Source: Vreelandella lionensis
GTDB taxonomy: Bacteria > Pseudomonadota > Gammaproteobacteria > Pseudomonadales > Halomonadaceae
Direction: 5' to 3'
DNA length: 64,000 nucleotides
Assembly (NCBI RefSeq): GCF_002087295.1
Contig: NZ_MWVI01000094.1
Coordinates: forward strand, 1 to 64,000
This document shows, piece after piece, positions 17,181-27,542 of the stretch. The notes beneath the pieces were generated by a model. The model ran no database searches, was not told the DNA's origin, and was given only the letters and a program-made list of their open reading frames with translations. The translations under genes and the position numbers were made by a program. Within the stretch, counting starts at the first letter, position 1. Every line of letters begins with the position of its first letter.

Positions 17181-17972
17181 TTATAGCATCTCTTCAAGCC
17201 ACTGGTTGAATGTGGCCCAAGACTGCTCATCGGCTCGTTGATGGTAGCGGTCGCTGCCAAATACGCTAAACGCATGCGGTGCGCCAGAGTAGATGCCGAT
17301 TTCATAGGTGACACCAGCTTCTTCCAGCTCGCCTGCCAGCGTTGCGACGTCCTCCAGGCTAACTGATTCATCGGCTCCGCCATGGGCAATGAAAATGGGC
17401 GGTGTATCTTGGGGGTAAGCTTGGCCCTCAGGTGTATCTAGCCCACCATGAAAGCTGGTGTACGCGGCTATGTCACTTGCCTCGCCAGAACGAGCCATCT
17501 CAAGCGCCACAGCGCCGCCAAAGCAGTACCCCATTATTACCGTGTTTGGGTTAGCGCCTGCTTCTCTGGCTTGCGTTAAACCTGCCAAGGTAAGCTCTCG
17601 CATCCGTTCGCGATCTTCGTAAAGCGCTCGGGTAGCGGCCTGCTTATCTTCCGTTGATTGTGGGCGATTGTTAGCGCCAAACAGATCCACGGCAAATGCG
17701 TCATAGCCCTGTTCCGCGAGCATATCGGCCCGTTGACGTTCGTAGTCATCGACGCCGTCCCAGTCATGTACGATGAGCACGCTGCCTTTAGCGTCTTCTC
17801 CAGCGGAGACAAAATAACCTTCAAAACTCTCGCCATTCACGTCGTAAGTGATGTCTTTGCCGCTAGGGGTATAGCCATAGACCGTTGTGGAAAGTAATAA
17901 GGTGGAAAAGGTAAGGGCAGAAAGTGTAGAAATACCCATTACTGAGAGGGGAGTGGGGATTTTAAAGCGCAT
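17181..17972 (-). CDS. Exported dienelactone hydrolase family protein
   Basis: A 263-residue alpha/beta hydrolase of the DLH family with an N-terminal signal peptide (hydrophobic run followed by STTVYGYTPSG), so it probably acts in the periplasm. Triad elements are Cys in GYCFGGAVAL (the DLH-type cysteine nucleophile), Asp in HGGADESVS and His in YSGAPHAFSVFG. Preference for a lactone or ester is inferred from the family; the real substrate is unknown. It converges with the upstream small gene over a shared terminator. Confidence 0.83.
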   Translation of the reverse strand: MRFKIPTPLSVMGISTLSALTFSTLLLSTTVYGYTPSGKDITYDVNGESFEGYFVSAGEDAKGSVLIVHDWDGVDDYERQRADMLAEQGYDAFAVDLFGANNRPQSTEDKQAATRALYEDRERMRELTLAGLTQAREAGANPNTVIMGYCFGGAVALEMARSGEASDIAAYTSFHGGLDTPEGQAYPQDTPPIFIAHGGADESVSLEDVATLAGELEEAGVTYEIGIYSGAPHAFSVFGSDRYHQRADEQSWATFNQWLEEML

Positions 17973-18132
17973 TGTAGTGTCTAAGTCGATGTGGGAGTTA
18001 AAGCATAGTCAACCATGCCGAGAGGAGATGCGTAAAAGCGTACGGTTAGCGTGGAAGACAAAGACTTGCGTCTGGAACTAGGTAACGGCATGCTTGTCCG
18101 TTGATAGTATGACTACTAGGGAGCATAGATAC

Positions 18133-18813
18133 ATGGCTTTTAACGATTCGAATATGGCGAAAACGCAAACCCATAGCGCGGTGAGCGGTGCCAGTGCTAA
18201 CAAGGTTTTGCGCAATACCTACGCACTGTTGGCAATGACGCTGCTGTTCTCTGCAGTTACAGCGGGTGCCTCAGTGGCGATGGGCATCCAGCAGATGAAT
18301 ATCTTTGTATTCTTCATCGGTGCTTATGGCCTGATGTTTCTGGTTCACAAAACAGCTAACTCCGCAGTTGGACTGCTGTCGACCTTTGCGTTTACTGGCT
18401 TTATGGGCTTTACCCTGGGCCCAATTATTTCTGCGTACCTAACGTTGCCTAATGGCAGTGCGCTGATTATGAATGCGCTGGCTATGACCGGCCTGACGTT
18501 TATTGGCCTCTCTGCAGTAGCGTTGACCACGAAGAAAGATTTCAGCTTCCTCAGCAATTTCCTGATGGCGGGTGCCATCGTGCTGATTCTGGCGATGGTC
18601 GCTGGCATCTTCTTTAGCATTCCGGCGCTGTCGCTGATGGTTTCTGCAGGCTTCGTGCTGTTTGCTTCTGCCGCGATTCTCTATCAAACCAGTGAAATCG
18701 TACACCGCGCTGGCGAGACCAACTACATTCTCGCGACCGTGACGCTGTATGTTTCTATCTACAATCTGTTCGTCAGCCTGCTGTCTATTCTGGGCATCAT
18801 GAGCAACGATTGA
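18133..18813 (+). CDS. yccA: Bax inhibitor-1/YccA family membrane protein
   Basis: A 226-residue inner membrane protein with seven hydrophobic segments. The N-terminal NKVLRNTYALLAMTLLFS and the C-terminal ETNYILATVTLYVSIYN are typical of YccA/TMBIM proteins. In E. coli YccA binds and modulates the FtsH protease and protects jammed translocons. I chose the ATG at 18133, which gives the usual family length; an upstream in-frame GTG would add 13 residues. It is followed by a strong terminator and the tus genes; in E. coli yccA also neighbours tusE. Confidence 0.87.
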   Translation: MAFNDSNMAKTQTHSAVSGASANKVLRNTYALLAMTLLFSAVTAGASVAMGIQQMNIFVFFIGAYGLMFLVHKTANSAVGLLSTFAFTGFMGFTLGPIISAYLTLPNGSALIMNALAMTGLTFIGLSAVALTTKKDFSFLSNFLMAGAIVLILAMVAGIFFSIPALSLMVSAGFVLFASAAILYQTSEIVHRAGETNYILATVTLYVSIYNLFVSLLSILGIMSND

Positions 18814-18857
18814 TGGATAGCAAGAACGCGATCACTTGATCGAAGTGATATCAATGA

Positions 18858-18888
18858 CAGACCCTACTCAGTAGGGTCTGTTTTTTTT
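18858..18888 (+). terminator. Rho-independent terminator after yccA
   Basis: The stem CAGACCCTAC/GTAGGGTCTG with a three-base loop is followed by eight T residues. It lies just before the tus operon and separates it from yccA. Confidence 0.92.
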
Positions 18889-18913
18889 CGTTGAATTGGC
18901 ACGAGACGCTGCA

Positions 18914-19304
18914 ATGGAGTACGGCTTATTAGTCATGGGTGCACCCCTACACAAGTGCGGCACCTCATTCGGCACTGCGCTTTGCTAAAGCGGTGATCAG
19001 CCGAGGCCATCAAGTGGCGGGCGTATTCTTTTTTCAAGAAGGGATTCATAACGCTTCCAGCTTAATGACACCTCCCCAGGATGAGCTCAACATGCGCGAC
19101 GCTTGGATAGCGCTGCATCATGAGCATGGCGTGACGCTGGACGTGTGCATTGCGGCGGCGCTGCGCCGTGGCGTAATGAGTGAAGCTGAGGCGAAACGCC
19201 ATGGGCAAGCGCACTTTAATCTGGATGCGCCATTTGAGTTAACCGGGTTAGGGCAACTGCTGACGCTTCAGCAGCGCTGTGACCGTTTAATCACATTTGC
19301 CTAG
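18914..19304 (+). pseudogene. tusD: TusD sulfurtransferase subunit, single frameshift near the N-terminus
   Basis: TusD belongs to the TusBCD complex, which passes persulfide sulfur from TusA to TusE for 2-thiouridine synthesis in tRNA wobble positions. Most of the protein is intact, including the active-site region DVCIAAALRRGV with its conserved Cys. The start is broken: the ATG at 18914 reads MEYGLLVMGAP, then the frame is lost in CCCC at 18943-18946. Dropping one C continues as YTSAAPHSALRFAKAV and gives about 129 residues, matching the E. coli protein. tusC follows after 12 bases. The shape of the damage points to a sequencing error. Confidence 0.85.
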
Positions 19305-19316
19305 AGAGAGCGCCCA

Positions 19317-19682
19317 ATGAGTCATGAACACGAACGGCTAGTGATTATTCGCCATGCCCCCTATAGCTCCAATGCCTTGAGAGAAGGGCTAGATGTAGCG
19401 CTGGTCGCTGCGGCCTTTGGCCAAACGGTAAGTCTATTGTTTCTTGGCCAGGGAGTGCTGGCGCTTCTCAAAGAGCAGGCAGCCGGTGCGCCAGGACAAA
19501 AGGCAACGCTACCGACCATTGATATGCTGGAGATGTATGATATCGACCAGCTGCTAGTGCCTCAAAGCGCGCTGGATGCGTTGAACTTGCAAGCAGCCCA
19601 ACTAGTGGATGGGGCGACGGTGGTGGCCGACGATACCTTACCCGAATTGGTACAGCGTCACTCCTATGTCATGAATTTTTAA
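19317..19682 (+). CDS. tusC: TusC sulfur-relay subunit
   Basis: A 121-residue DsrF/TusC-type protein. The N-terminal VIIRHAPYSSNALREGLDVAL matches the family, with a GLDVALVAAAFG helix and a C-terminal domain lacking a conserved active cysteine, as is usual for TusC. It is the middle gene of the heterohexameric TusBCD complex, between tusD and tusB, with short gaps that indicate one operon. Confidence 0.88.
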   Translation: MSHEHERLVIIRHAPYSSNALREGLDVALVAAAFGQTVSLLFLGQGVLALLKEQAAGAPGQKATLPTIDMLEMYDIDQLLVPQSALDALNLQAAQLVDGATVVADDTLPELVQRHSYVMNF

Positions 19683-19694
19683 ACGGGCAGCGAC

Positions 19695-19985
19695 ATGTTA
19701 CATATTCTGAACAAGCCCCCGCACAGCGAAGCGGCCGCGCAGATGCTCTCTACCGTTGCGGAGGGCGATGGTATTTTACTGATTGAAGATGCCGTGCAGG
19801 CGTTACTGCATGCTGATTGGCAAGGTTGGGATGCGGCGGCTGATGTGAGCGTGTGTGTGCTAAAAGAGGATGCGGCTTCTCGCGGCTTAAGCGGAGCTGC
19901 GCTCAATAGCCAAGCAATCCTGGTGGATATGGAAGGCTTTGTCGAACTGACTGAGCAGCATACTAAGATTCTGTCATGGTACTAA
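19695..19985 (+). CDS. tusB: TusB sulfur-relay subunit
   Basis: A 96-residue DsrH/TusB-type protein with the start MLHILNKPP and the block GDGILLIEDAVQALL, both typical of TusB. It lies 12 bases behind tusC and ends 4 bases before tusE, completing the tusDCB-tusE order. Confidence 0.87.
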   Translation: MLHILNKPPHSEAAAQMLSTVAEGDGILLIEDAVQALLHADWQGWDAAADVSVCVLKEDAASRGLSGAALNSQAILVDMEGFVELTEQHTKILSWY

Positions 19986-19989
19986 ATCA

Positions 19990-20340
19990 ATGAGTGATGA
20001 AAGTTTATACCGTTATCTTGATGCTGATGAACAAATCAAGCTCGACCCCGAAGGCTATTTAGTAGAGCAGGGGGATTGGGACGAGGGTGTTGCTGATTTG
20101 TTAGCTAAGGATGAAGAGCTAACACTTACAGAGGAGCACTGGGAGCTCATTCGCGTGGTGCGGGATTTTTATGCCCGCTATGAAATGGCACCAGCGATGC
20201 GACCGCTAGTCAAAGCCACCAAGCAAGCATTAGGCGAGGAAAAAGGGCGCTCGGTCTATTTAATGAGCCTATTCCCCGGCAGCCCGCCGAAACGTTTAGC
20301 TCGTATTGCTGGGTTGCCCAAGCCGACGAACTGCTTGTAG
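19990..20340 (+). CDS. tusE: TusE/DsrC-family sulfur carrier
   Basis: A 116-residue DsrC/TusE protein. The C-terminal arm KRLARIAGLPKPTNCL carries the penultimate cysteine that receives persulfide sulfur from TusBCD and delivers it to MnmA for tRNA 2-thiolation. The second cysteine of true dissimilatory DsrC is absent, so a tRNA modification role is expected. It lies directly behind tusB. Confidence 0.9.
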   Translation: MSDESLYRYLDADEQIKLDPEGYLVEQGDWDEGVADLLAKDEELTLTEEHWELIRVVRDFYARYEMAPAMRPLVKATKQALGEEKGRSVYLMSLFPGSPPKRLARIAGLPKPTNCL

Positions 20341-20376
20341 TAAGCAACCTTAGCGCTAAACCAAATCCCCTCGGGT

Positions 20377-20988
20377 TCACACCGATAGCACGACAGCATC
20401 GTCTTGGCTGGTAGAGACTAGGGCGTGGCCCATGTCACTATCAAAGTAGATGCTGTCGCCTTCGGCCAGTACTAGCGGCGCATAGAATTCTGTATAGAGC
20501 ATGATGTCGCCGTGCAGCACCATCAAAAACTCTTCGCCATCGTGGCGCACCCACTGGTGATACTCTTCAAAACTACGCGCCCGCACGATGGTTTTAAACG
20601 GAATCATGCGTTTTTGCGCAAGCTGATGGCCCAGCAGCTCATGCTCGTAGGTGGGAGTAGGGTGCAGCTGCCCTTTTCCTTTCCGAGTGAGATCGCGCCT
20701 ACCCATGGTGTAGCGTTCGCGTTTGGGTGGCGTAAAGAGCTGGGGCAGGTCGATATTGAGACCACTAATCAGTTTCTGCACCACGCTAAACGTCGGCGAC
20801 ACCTGATCGTTCTCGATTTTGGAGAGCGTGGAGCGAGCAATGCCGGTGCGCTGGCTCACATCTTCCAGCGTCCACTGATTGGCAAGGCGAATCTGCTTGA
20901 GGCGCTCGCCCAGGCGTAACGGCTCGACAAAGGGTTTGCGCCCTGACGCGATGCGCAGCGCTGCGTGCTCTTCAGAAGTGGCGGTCAT
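20377..20988 (-). CDS. XRE-type regulator with C-terminal cupin domain
   Basis: A 203-residue transcription factor with an N-terminal helix-turn-helix (LGERLKQIRLANQWTLEDVSQ, then IARSTLSKIENDQ, given in parts) at about residues 25-80 and a C-terminal cupin barrel (PLVLAEGDSIYFDSDMGHAL) from about residue 125. This PuuR/SutR-like architecture senses small molecules such as polyamines, amino acids or sulfur compounds. I chose the ATG at 20988 over a GTG three codons earlier. It lies 69 bases downstream of the HDAC-family gene on the same strand; its target is not known. Confidence 0.85.
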   Translation of the reverse strand: MTATSEEHAALRIASGRKPFVEPLRLGERLKQIRLANQWTLEDVSQRTGIARSTLSKIENDQVSPTFSVVQKLISGLNIDLPQLFTPPKRERYTMGRRDLTRKGKGQLHPTPTYEHELLGHQLAQKRMIPFKTIVRARSFEEYHQWVRHDGEEFLMVLHGDIMLYTEFYAPLVLAEGDSIYFDSDMGHALVSTSQDDAVVLSV

Positions 20989-21057
20989 AACGGTCACCTA
21001 GAATGGAGGCCAACATGGTGGCTGCATAGTACCACAGCTCCCTAACCGCGGGGGCGG

Positions 21058-21999
21058 CTAGGGAGTATTGGTGAAGGGCAGGCCCAAGAGCGCTTTCAGG
21101 TGTGCTTCGGCACCGCTGGCCAATGACGTGGGATTGTAGCCACCCTCCAACACAGACACGACTCGGTTATCGGCGTAGAGCGCCGCAATTTCCATAGCCA
21201 GGTGTGTTACCCAGTAGAAGTCTTCATCCTCAAGGCAAATATCGCCCATAGGGTCATCTTTATGGGCATCAAAACCTGCCGATAGCATCACCAGGTCGGG
21301 TTTGAACGCATGCAGCGCTGGCAACCATTGGCGCTCAATAATACGGCGATACTCCTGGCTAGCGGTACCTACTTCCAACGGGGTATTAATCACGTTCTGC
21401 CATTCGCTGCGCAGGTAACGCCACGGGTAGAAGGGGTATTGAAAGCTAGTGCAAATCAGTACTTCGGGGTCATTTTTAAAAATATCGATAGTGCCGTTAC
21501 ATTGATGCACATCAAAATCGAGAATGGCGATCCGCTTAGCGCCGTATTTTGCTTTGGCATGGGCAGCTCCCACGGCAATGTTGTTGTAAAAGCAGAAGCC
21601 CATCGCATCTGCAGCTTCTGCATGGTGCCCGGGTGGACGAACGGCGCAAAATACGTTATCTGCCTGGCGTTTAAACACCTGATCAACACCACGAACGACT
21701 GCACCTGCGGCCACTCGTGCGGCTTTTAGGCTATCTGGGTTCATCATGGTGTCGCTGTCCAGCGTGACAATCCCTTCTTTAGGAAGGCACTTTTCCAGCG
21801 CATTTAGGTGGCGCAGGGGATGTACCCTTGCCAAAGCCTCATCGCAGGCTTCTTTCGCATCGGCTTGCATGGTTTGCTGCAATAGCCCAGAGAGTGATAG
21901 GCGCGCACGAATTGCCTCCAGCCGCAGTGGGCTTTCAGGGTGTTCTGGCCCCATGTGGTGCAATGCGCAGTCGGGGTGGGTAAGGTAGGCAGTGATCAT
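21058..21999 (-). CDS. Histone deacetylase family protein (AcuC/HDAC-like amidohydrolase)
   Basis: A 313-residue zinc-dependent deacetylase. The His pair lies in RPPGHHAE, the zinc ligands in LDFDVHQCNG (Asp, His) and SAGFDAH (Asp), and the catalytic Tyr region in LEGGYNPTSL. The usual DVHHGNG reads DVHQCNG here, a mild departure. Substrates of bacterial members include acetylated lysines and acetylpolyamines. GGAG lies 7 bases before the ATG. It is divergent from a PatZ-like lysine acetyltransferase gene, so a matched acetylation/deacetylation pair is an attractive inference. Confidence 0.85.
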   Translation of the reverse strand: MITAYLTHPDCALHHMGPEHPESPLRLEAIRARLSLSGLLQQTMQADAKEACDEALARVHPLRHLNALEKCLPKEGIVTLDSDTMMNPDSLKAARVAAGAVVRGVDQVFKRQADNVFCAVRPPGHHAEAADAMGFCFYNNIAVGAAHAKAKYGAKRIAILDFDVHQCNGTIDIFKNDPEVLICTSFQYPFYPWRYLRSEWQNVINTPLEVGTASQEYRRIIERQWLPALHAFKPDLVMLSAGFDAHKDDPMGDICLEDEDFYWVTHLAMEIAALYADNRVVSVLEGGYNPTSLASGAEAHLKALLGLPFTNTP

Positions 22000-22105
22000 G
22001 CAAGCGCTCCGATAACAATAAAGCTACCTTAATCGCCACGGGGGCTTGCGCGACAGTGTCAATAAGTCGTACACAGTAGTCATTCACTCCAGGGGAGGCG
22101 CATTC

Positions 22106-24854
22106 GTGAGCACACGTTTTTTGCATCATTTTTTCGAACCTCGTTCGGCTGCCGTGTTCGGTGCCTCTGAAAAGCCTGAGTCCTTGGGTGGTTTGGTACT
22201 AGGCAATCTTCAAGAGGGCGGTTTTAGGGGCAAACTCTGGGCCGTGAACCTCAAGGGGTACGAAACGGTGCTTGGCGTTGACTGTGTGCGTACGGTTGAT
22301 GAGCTGCCGGAAGTGCCAGACCTTGCAGTAGTGTGTTCGCCTATTGAAGGCGTCCCCAAACTGATTAAAAAGCTCGGAAAGTTTGGCGTAAAAGCCGCTT
22401 TGGTGCTCTCTGGTGGAGCCTACCTTGACCGTGATGAGGACAATAAAGGCTCTATTCGCCAACGCATGCTGCAAGCTGCCCGGGAGTCAGGCATTCGTGT
22501 GCTTGGTCCGGAGTGTATGGGGCTGATTGTGCCCGGCAAAAAGCTCAATGCCTCCTACGCCAGCCAGCCGGTTAAAGCCGGCAGGGTCGCCTACCTAGGC
22601 CAGTCAGGGATGCTGGCCAACGCGATGATCGACTGGGCAGCGGGTCGCGATGTCGGCTTCTCCCATTTGATTACCGTAGGGGACAGCGTTGATGTCCTGC
22701 TGCCTGATTTGATCGACTATGTGAACCAGTTTTCCCCTGCTCAGGCCATCTTATTGCATCTGGAGCGGGTAACGGATGCCCAGCACTTTATGACCTCCGT
22801 ACGGGATGCTTCCCGTAACCGTTTGGTGGTGGCGATCAAAAGTGGCCGCACGCCGCAGTCGGATATTTCCGGCATGCCCCCTACACCGGGCATCGCCAAT
22901 CGCGACGTGGTGTTCGATGCTGCCTTCGCCCGTGCAGGCGTGGTTCGGGTAAACGATTCGGATGAAATGCTCGATGCGCTGGAAACGCTATCACGCATGA
23001 AGCCACTGCGCGGCGACCGTTTGGCGATTGTTTCCAACGCGCTTGGGCCTGCCATGCTGGCCATCGATAAGCTGATTAGCGCGGGTGGCAAGCTCGCTGA
23101 GTTCAGCCCAGACACCCAGGCGGCGCTGCATAAAAGCCAAGTGGATATGAGTAAGCCGGGTGAAAACCCTGTGGACTTAGGCGGTAACGCGACGCCAGAG
23201 CGCTTTGTGGAGGCGCTGCAAATCGTCACCGCTGACCCTAATGTGGATGCCGTGCTGGTAGTGCACGCCCCCACGAGGTTAGCGCCTTCCCAGGTCACCG
23301 CTCAGGCGCTGATCGATCACCGTAAAACCTTTAAGCGTAATTTACTCACTAGCTGGATGGGCTTGAAAGAAGCGCTAAATGCTCGCCATGTCTGCAACCT
23401 GGCAGGGATTCCCACCTATACCTCGCCTGAAAAGGCAGTAAAGGCGTTTATGCACATGGTGGATTACCAGCGTGTGCAGGCGCTGCTGCATGAAATCCCC
23501 CCCAGCCTGCCGTTTTCCACTAGCCCAGATATTCGCGCCGAGTGCCGGGCACTGATCAAGCAGGCAAAAGAGCAGGGCAGGCAGACACTGACCCACTCTG
23601 AAACCGCGCAAGTGTTGGAGGCTTACGGCATTCCTACCGCCACCAGCGCCTATGTGCACTCCCCAGAAGAGGCTTTGGTGGTCGCCGAGCGCTTTCCGGG
23701 GCCCAAGGCGCTGAAAGTGGTTCATGAGGGTAACTGCCCGCCTTATCGCTATCGCAAGCACCCGCATAAAATTTCCGCTGGGCTACTGCAGGATTTAGAA
23801 ACCCCGGAGCAAGTCGCCGACGGCGTAAGGCGGTTGGGCGATAAGGTGCAGGAGAAATTTCCCGAGCACGCCATTCGAGAGTACTGCTTACAACCTATGC
23901 AGCGCGGTAAGCACTCTATGCAAATTTGTGCAGGCATCACGCGGGACCCCGTGTTTGGGCCGCTGATCGTCTTCGGTATTGGCGGTTACAAGGGTAACGT
24001 ACTTGCCGACCGCCAAGTGGCGCTGCCGCCGCTCAATATGAGCCTCGCCTCAGATGTAGTGGGCCGCACTCATGCGGCGTCATTGATTCGTGAGCACTCT
24101 GCCGACCCCGAGCGAGATATTCAGCACCTTTGCCAACTGCTGGTTAAGCTGTCACAAATGGCCTCCGACCTGACGGACCTGCGTGGTTTGGAGCTCAACC
24201 CGTTACTGTTAAACCGCGATGGCATGCTGGCGGTCGATTTTGCGATGGATTTGGGGCACCCCGCACGCTTTGCGATCATGCCTTACCCGGAAGAGCTCAG
24301 GGAGTGGGTCACACTCAATAACGGCTGGCAGGTGGAGGTGCGGCCTATTCGCGCCGAGGATGCTCCGCTGATCACGACGTTTCATCGCCAGCTGTCAGAG
24401 GAGAGTATTCGGTTTCGCTACTTCCATAACAAGTCGAACCTTACCCAGCGGGACCTCTCCATCCTGTCGCATATCAACTATGACCGGCAAATGGCCTTTA
24501 TTGCCGAGCATCAGCACGATGATTGGCAGTAAGGAGATGCTGGGAGTGGTGAGGGTTTGGAACGACCCTGACAATATACGCACCGAGTTCTCTATTATCA
24601 TTCGGGATGATCTTCAGGGGCTGGGTATTGGCAGCCTGCTGATGAAGAAGATGATCGACTACTGCACCAGCATCGGCACGCTCGAAATGATCGGCAAGAT
24701 CATGGTGGATAACCACCCGATGCGGGCACTGATGAAGCACCTTGGCTTCCGCTGTCGGTACAACATGGAAGAGCAGGTGATTGATGCAGTGTTACGGCTA
24801 AACGAACCCGACAGCGAGTGGCAACGGCACCGCTTGGAGAGCCAGCCGGATTAA
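22106..24854 (+). pseudogene. PatZ-like protein acetyltransferase (ADP-forming acyl-CoA ligase domains + GNAT), single frameshift
   Basis: A protein of about 915 residues, once joined, with CoA-binding (FGASEKPESLGG), ligase CoA and ATP-grasp domains followed by a C-terminal GNAT domain (RDDLQGLGIGSLLMKKM). This is the architecture of PatZ/Pka/YfiQ, which acetylates lysines of enzymes such as acetyl-CoA synthetase. The GTG at 22106 is preceded by GGGGAGG at 7 bases; the frame upstream lacks such a site. The frame breaks at the T pair 24523-24524, where AEHQHDD would continue as GSKEMLGVV if one T were removed. The damage separates most of the GNAT domain and would abolish activity if real. 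Confidence 0.83.
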
Positions 24855-24872
24855 GCCTAAGCCACGCTCAAA

Positions 24873-24911
24873 CAAATGGCCTGCTGGTAAATATCGGCAG
24901 GCCATTTGTTG
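24873..24911. terminator. Hairpin terminator between the acetyltransferase and pdxH
   Basis: A 12-base perfect stem (CAAATGGCCTGC and its complement) with a 12-base loop lies between two convergent genes. The T-run is short, so it is a weaker or bidirectional terminator. Confidence 0.65.
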
Positions 24912-24933
24912 AATGACATGTCGCGCTAGATGA

Positions 24934-25578
24934 TTAGGGCGCTAAACGGAACCGGCTCCACTCACCGCCATCACGGCGCTCATAGCGCAAACGGTCGTGC
25001 AAACGGCTGGGTTGCCCTTGCCAAAACTCGATCATTTCAGGATTTACGCGGTAGCCGCCCCAGTGGATCGGACGCGGAATATCCTGGCCTTCGTAAGCCT
25101 GTTCAAAGCGCTTTTGACGCTCCTCAATCCAGTTGCGGTCCGGAATGACCACGCTTTGGGTCGCGATCCAAGCTCCTAACTGGCTGCCGCGCGGGCGGCT
25201 GGCAAAATACTCATCCGACTCTTCTGCAGACACTTGCTCCACCGGGCCTTCGATGCGTACTTGGCGTGATAAGGAGGGCCACCAGAACGTCAAAGCAGCA
25301 TAAGGCACGTTGTTTAACTCGCTGCCCTTATGGCTATGGTAGTTGGTGAAAAACACCATGCCCTGCTCATCGAATCCCTTAAGCAGCACAACGCGTGCAT
25401 GAGGACGTCCCTGGCTGTCCACCGTGGCGAGTGTCATGGCATTACCATCCTTGCCTTCGCTTTCCAGCGCTAAGCTGAACCACTCATCAAACATGACAAA
25501 CGGGTTATCTGGGGTTTGCGCTTCTTCTAAACGCCCACCCTCATAGTCACGCCTGACGTCGGCAATATTTCGTGTCAT
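24934..25578 (-). CDS. pdxH: Pyridoxamine 5'-phosphate oxidase
   Basis: A 214-residue FMN enzyme that oxidises pyridoxamine or pyridoxine 5'-phosphate to pyridoxal 5'-phosphate, the last step of the vitamin B6 route. Conserved blocks include the start ADVRRDYEGGRLEEAQ, GRPHARVVLLKGFD, FFTNYHSHKGSEL, EQVSAEESDEYFASRPRGSQ and the C-terminal DRLRYERRDGGEWSRFRLAP. Length and motifs are standard. Divergent from the cytochrome b561 gene. Confidence 0.95.
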   Translation of the reverse strand: MTRNIADVRRDYEGGRLEEAQTPDNPFVMFDEWFSLALESEGKDGNAMTLATVDSQGRPHARVVLLKGFDEQGMVFFTNYHSHKGSELNNVPYAALTFWWPSLSRQVRIEGPVEQVSAEESDEYFASRPRGSQLGAWIATQSVVIPDRNWIEERQKRFEQAYEGQDIPRPIHWGGYRVNPEMIEFWQGQPSRLHDRLRYERRDGGEWSRFRLAP

Positions 25579-25774
25579 CGGTGAAGCTCCCTTGCGGTGA
25601 TAAGTTGCATTATTGTCATGTTCGCTGGTCTACCGATAAAGCTCAAGTGTTGTTCGGTTTGTGGTTGCAAACGATAAGAGCAGTAGCAAAGCGTTAGCAG
25701 GCGCGCTGAATCGTTCTATGAGAAAACAGCAATAAATGAGAAACTCTACCAGTATGACGTTAGAGGATAGCTTG

Positions 25775-26461
25775 ATGCAGAGTCGCACGACACGCATAGC
25801 CGTATGGGATAAGTTAATTCGTTTGTTTCACTGGTCCCTGTTGGCGGCGGTGGTGATTTCGTTTTACACCACCAAAACCACGGGGCAACCGTTTTTATTT
25901 CCTATCGAAGTGCATGCTCAGTCAGGCTACATCATTATTGGCCTGTTGGTATTTCGTTTTATTTGGGGGTTGGTAGGCTCGCCCTACGCTCGGTTTAGCA
26001 CTTTTTTATACGGCCCGAAGAAGACGGCCGGGTACGCCAAAGCGCTGATGACACGGCGTGCACCGCACTATGCAAGCCATAACCCGGTAGGCGGGTGGAT
26101 GGTGGTGCTACTACTAGTGTCACTGGGTTTTCAAGCGCTCAGCGGACTATTTCTGAGCGACGATATTTTCTTTCAGGCGCCGCTTTATGGGCTTTTGGGC
26201 CCTGCAGTAGGTGATGTGCTAGCCCGGCTGCATTCGTTGAATAGCGACCTGTTGCTGATATTGATTGGTTTACATCTGGTGGGTTTGGTTTGGCATACAC
26301 TGCAGGGCGAGCGCTTAGTGCCCGCTATGCTGACGGGTGTGAAGCGTTTTTCAAACGTGCCAGCCGATGAAAAGCCTGCCGCTTACCGTGCACAAAAGCG
26401 CTATGCGATTGGCGCGTTGCTGGTAGCAGCAGGCGTGAGTGGCTGGCTCTGGTTTTATTAG
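25775..26461 (+). CDS. Cytochrome b561-family membrane protein
   Basis: A 228-residue four-helix membrane protein that binds two b-type haems. Candidate axial histidines lie in RLFHWSLL, EVHAQSGY, RLHSLNSD and GLHLVGLVWHTL. The VWDKLIRLFHWSLL start is typical of the bacterial group that passes electrons between quinol and soluble cytochromes or hydrogenases. I chose the ATG at 25775, with GAGG 8 bases upstream, over an upstream reading frame start. Its electron partner is not encoded next to it. Confidence 0.85.
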   Translation: MQSRTTRIAVWDKLIRLFHWSLLAAVVISFYTTKTTGQPFLFPIEVHAQSGYIIIGLLVFRFIWGLVGSPYARFSTFLYGPKKTAGYAKALMTRRAPHYASHNPVGGWMVVLLLVSLGFQALSGLFLSDDIFFQAPLYGLLGPAVGDVLARLHSLNSDLLLILIGLHLVGLVWHTLQGERLVPAMLTGVKRFSNVPADEKPAAYRAQKRYAIGALLVAAGVSGWLWFY

Positions 26462-26467
26462 CAGTGG

Positions 26468-27527
<1,060 letters not shown>

Positions 27528-27542
27528 CTACGGCCACAAAAA

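Noticed and set aside
24408..24601. Start of a separate small GNAT protein at 24480
   Set aside because: The second frame continues the GNAT domain of the same protein after a single-base shift, so it is not an independent gene.
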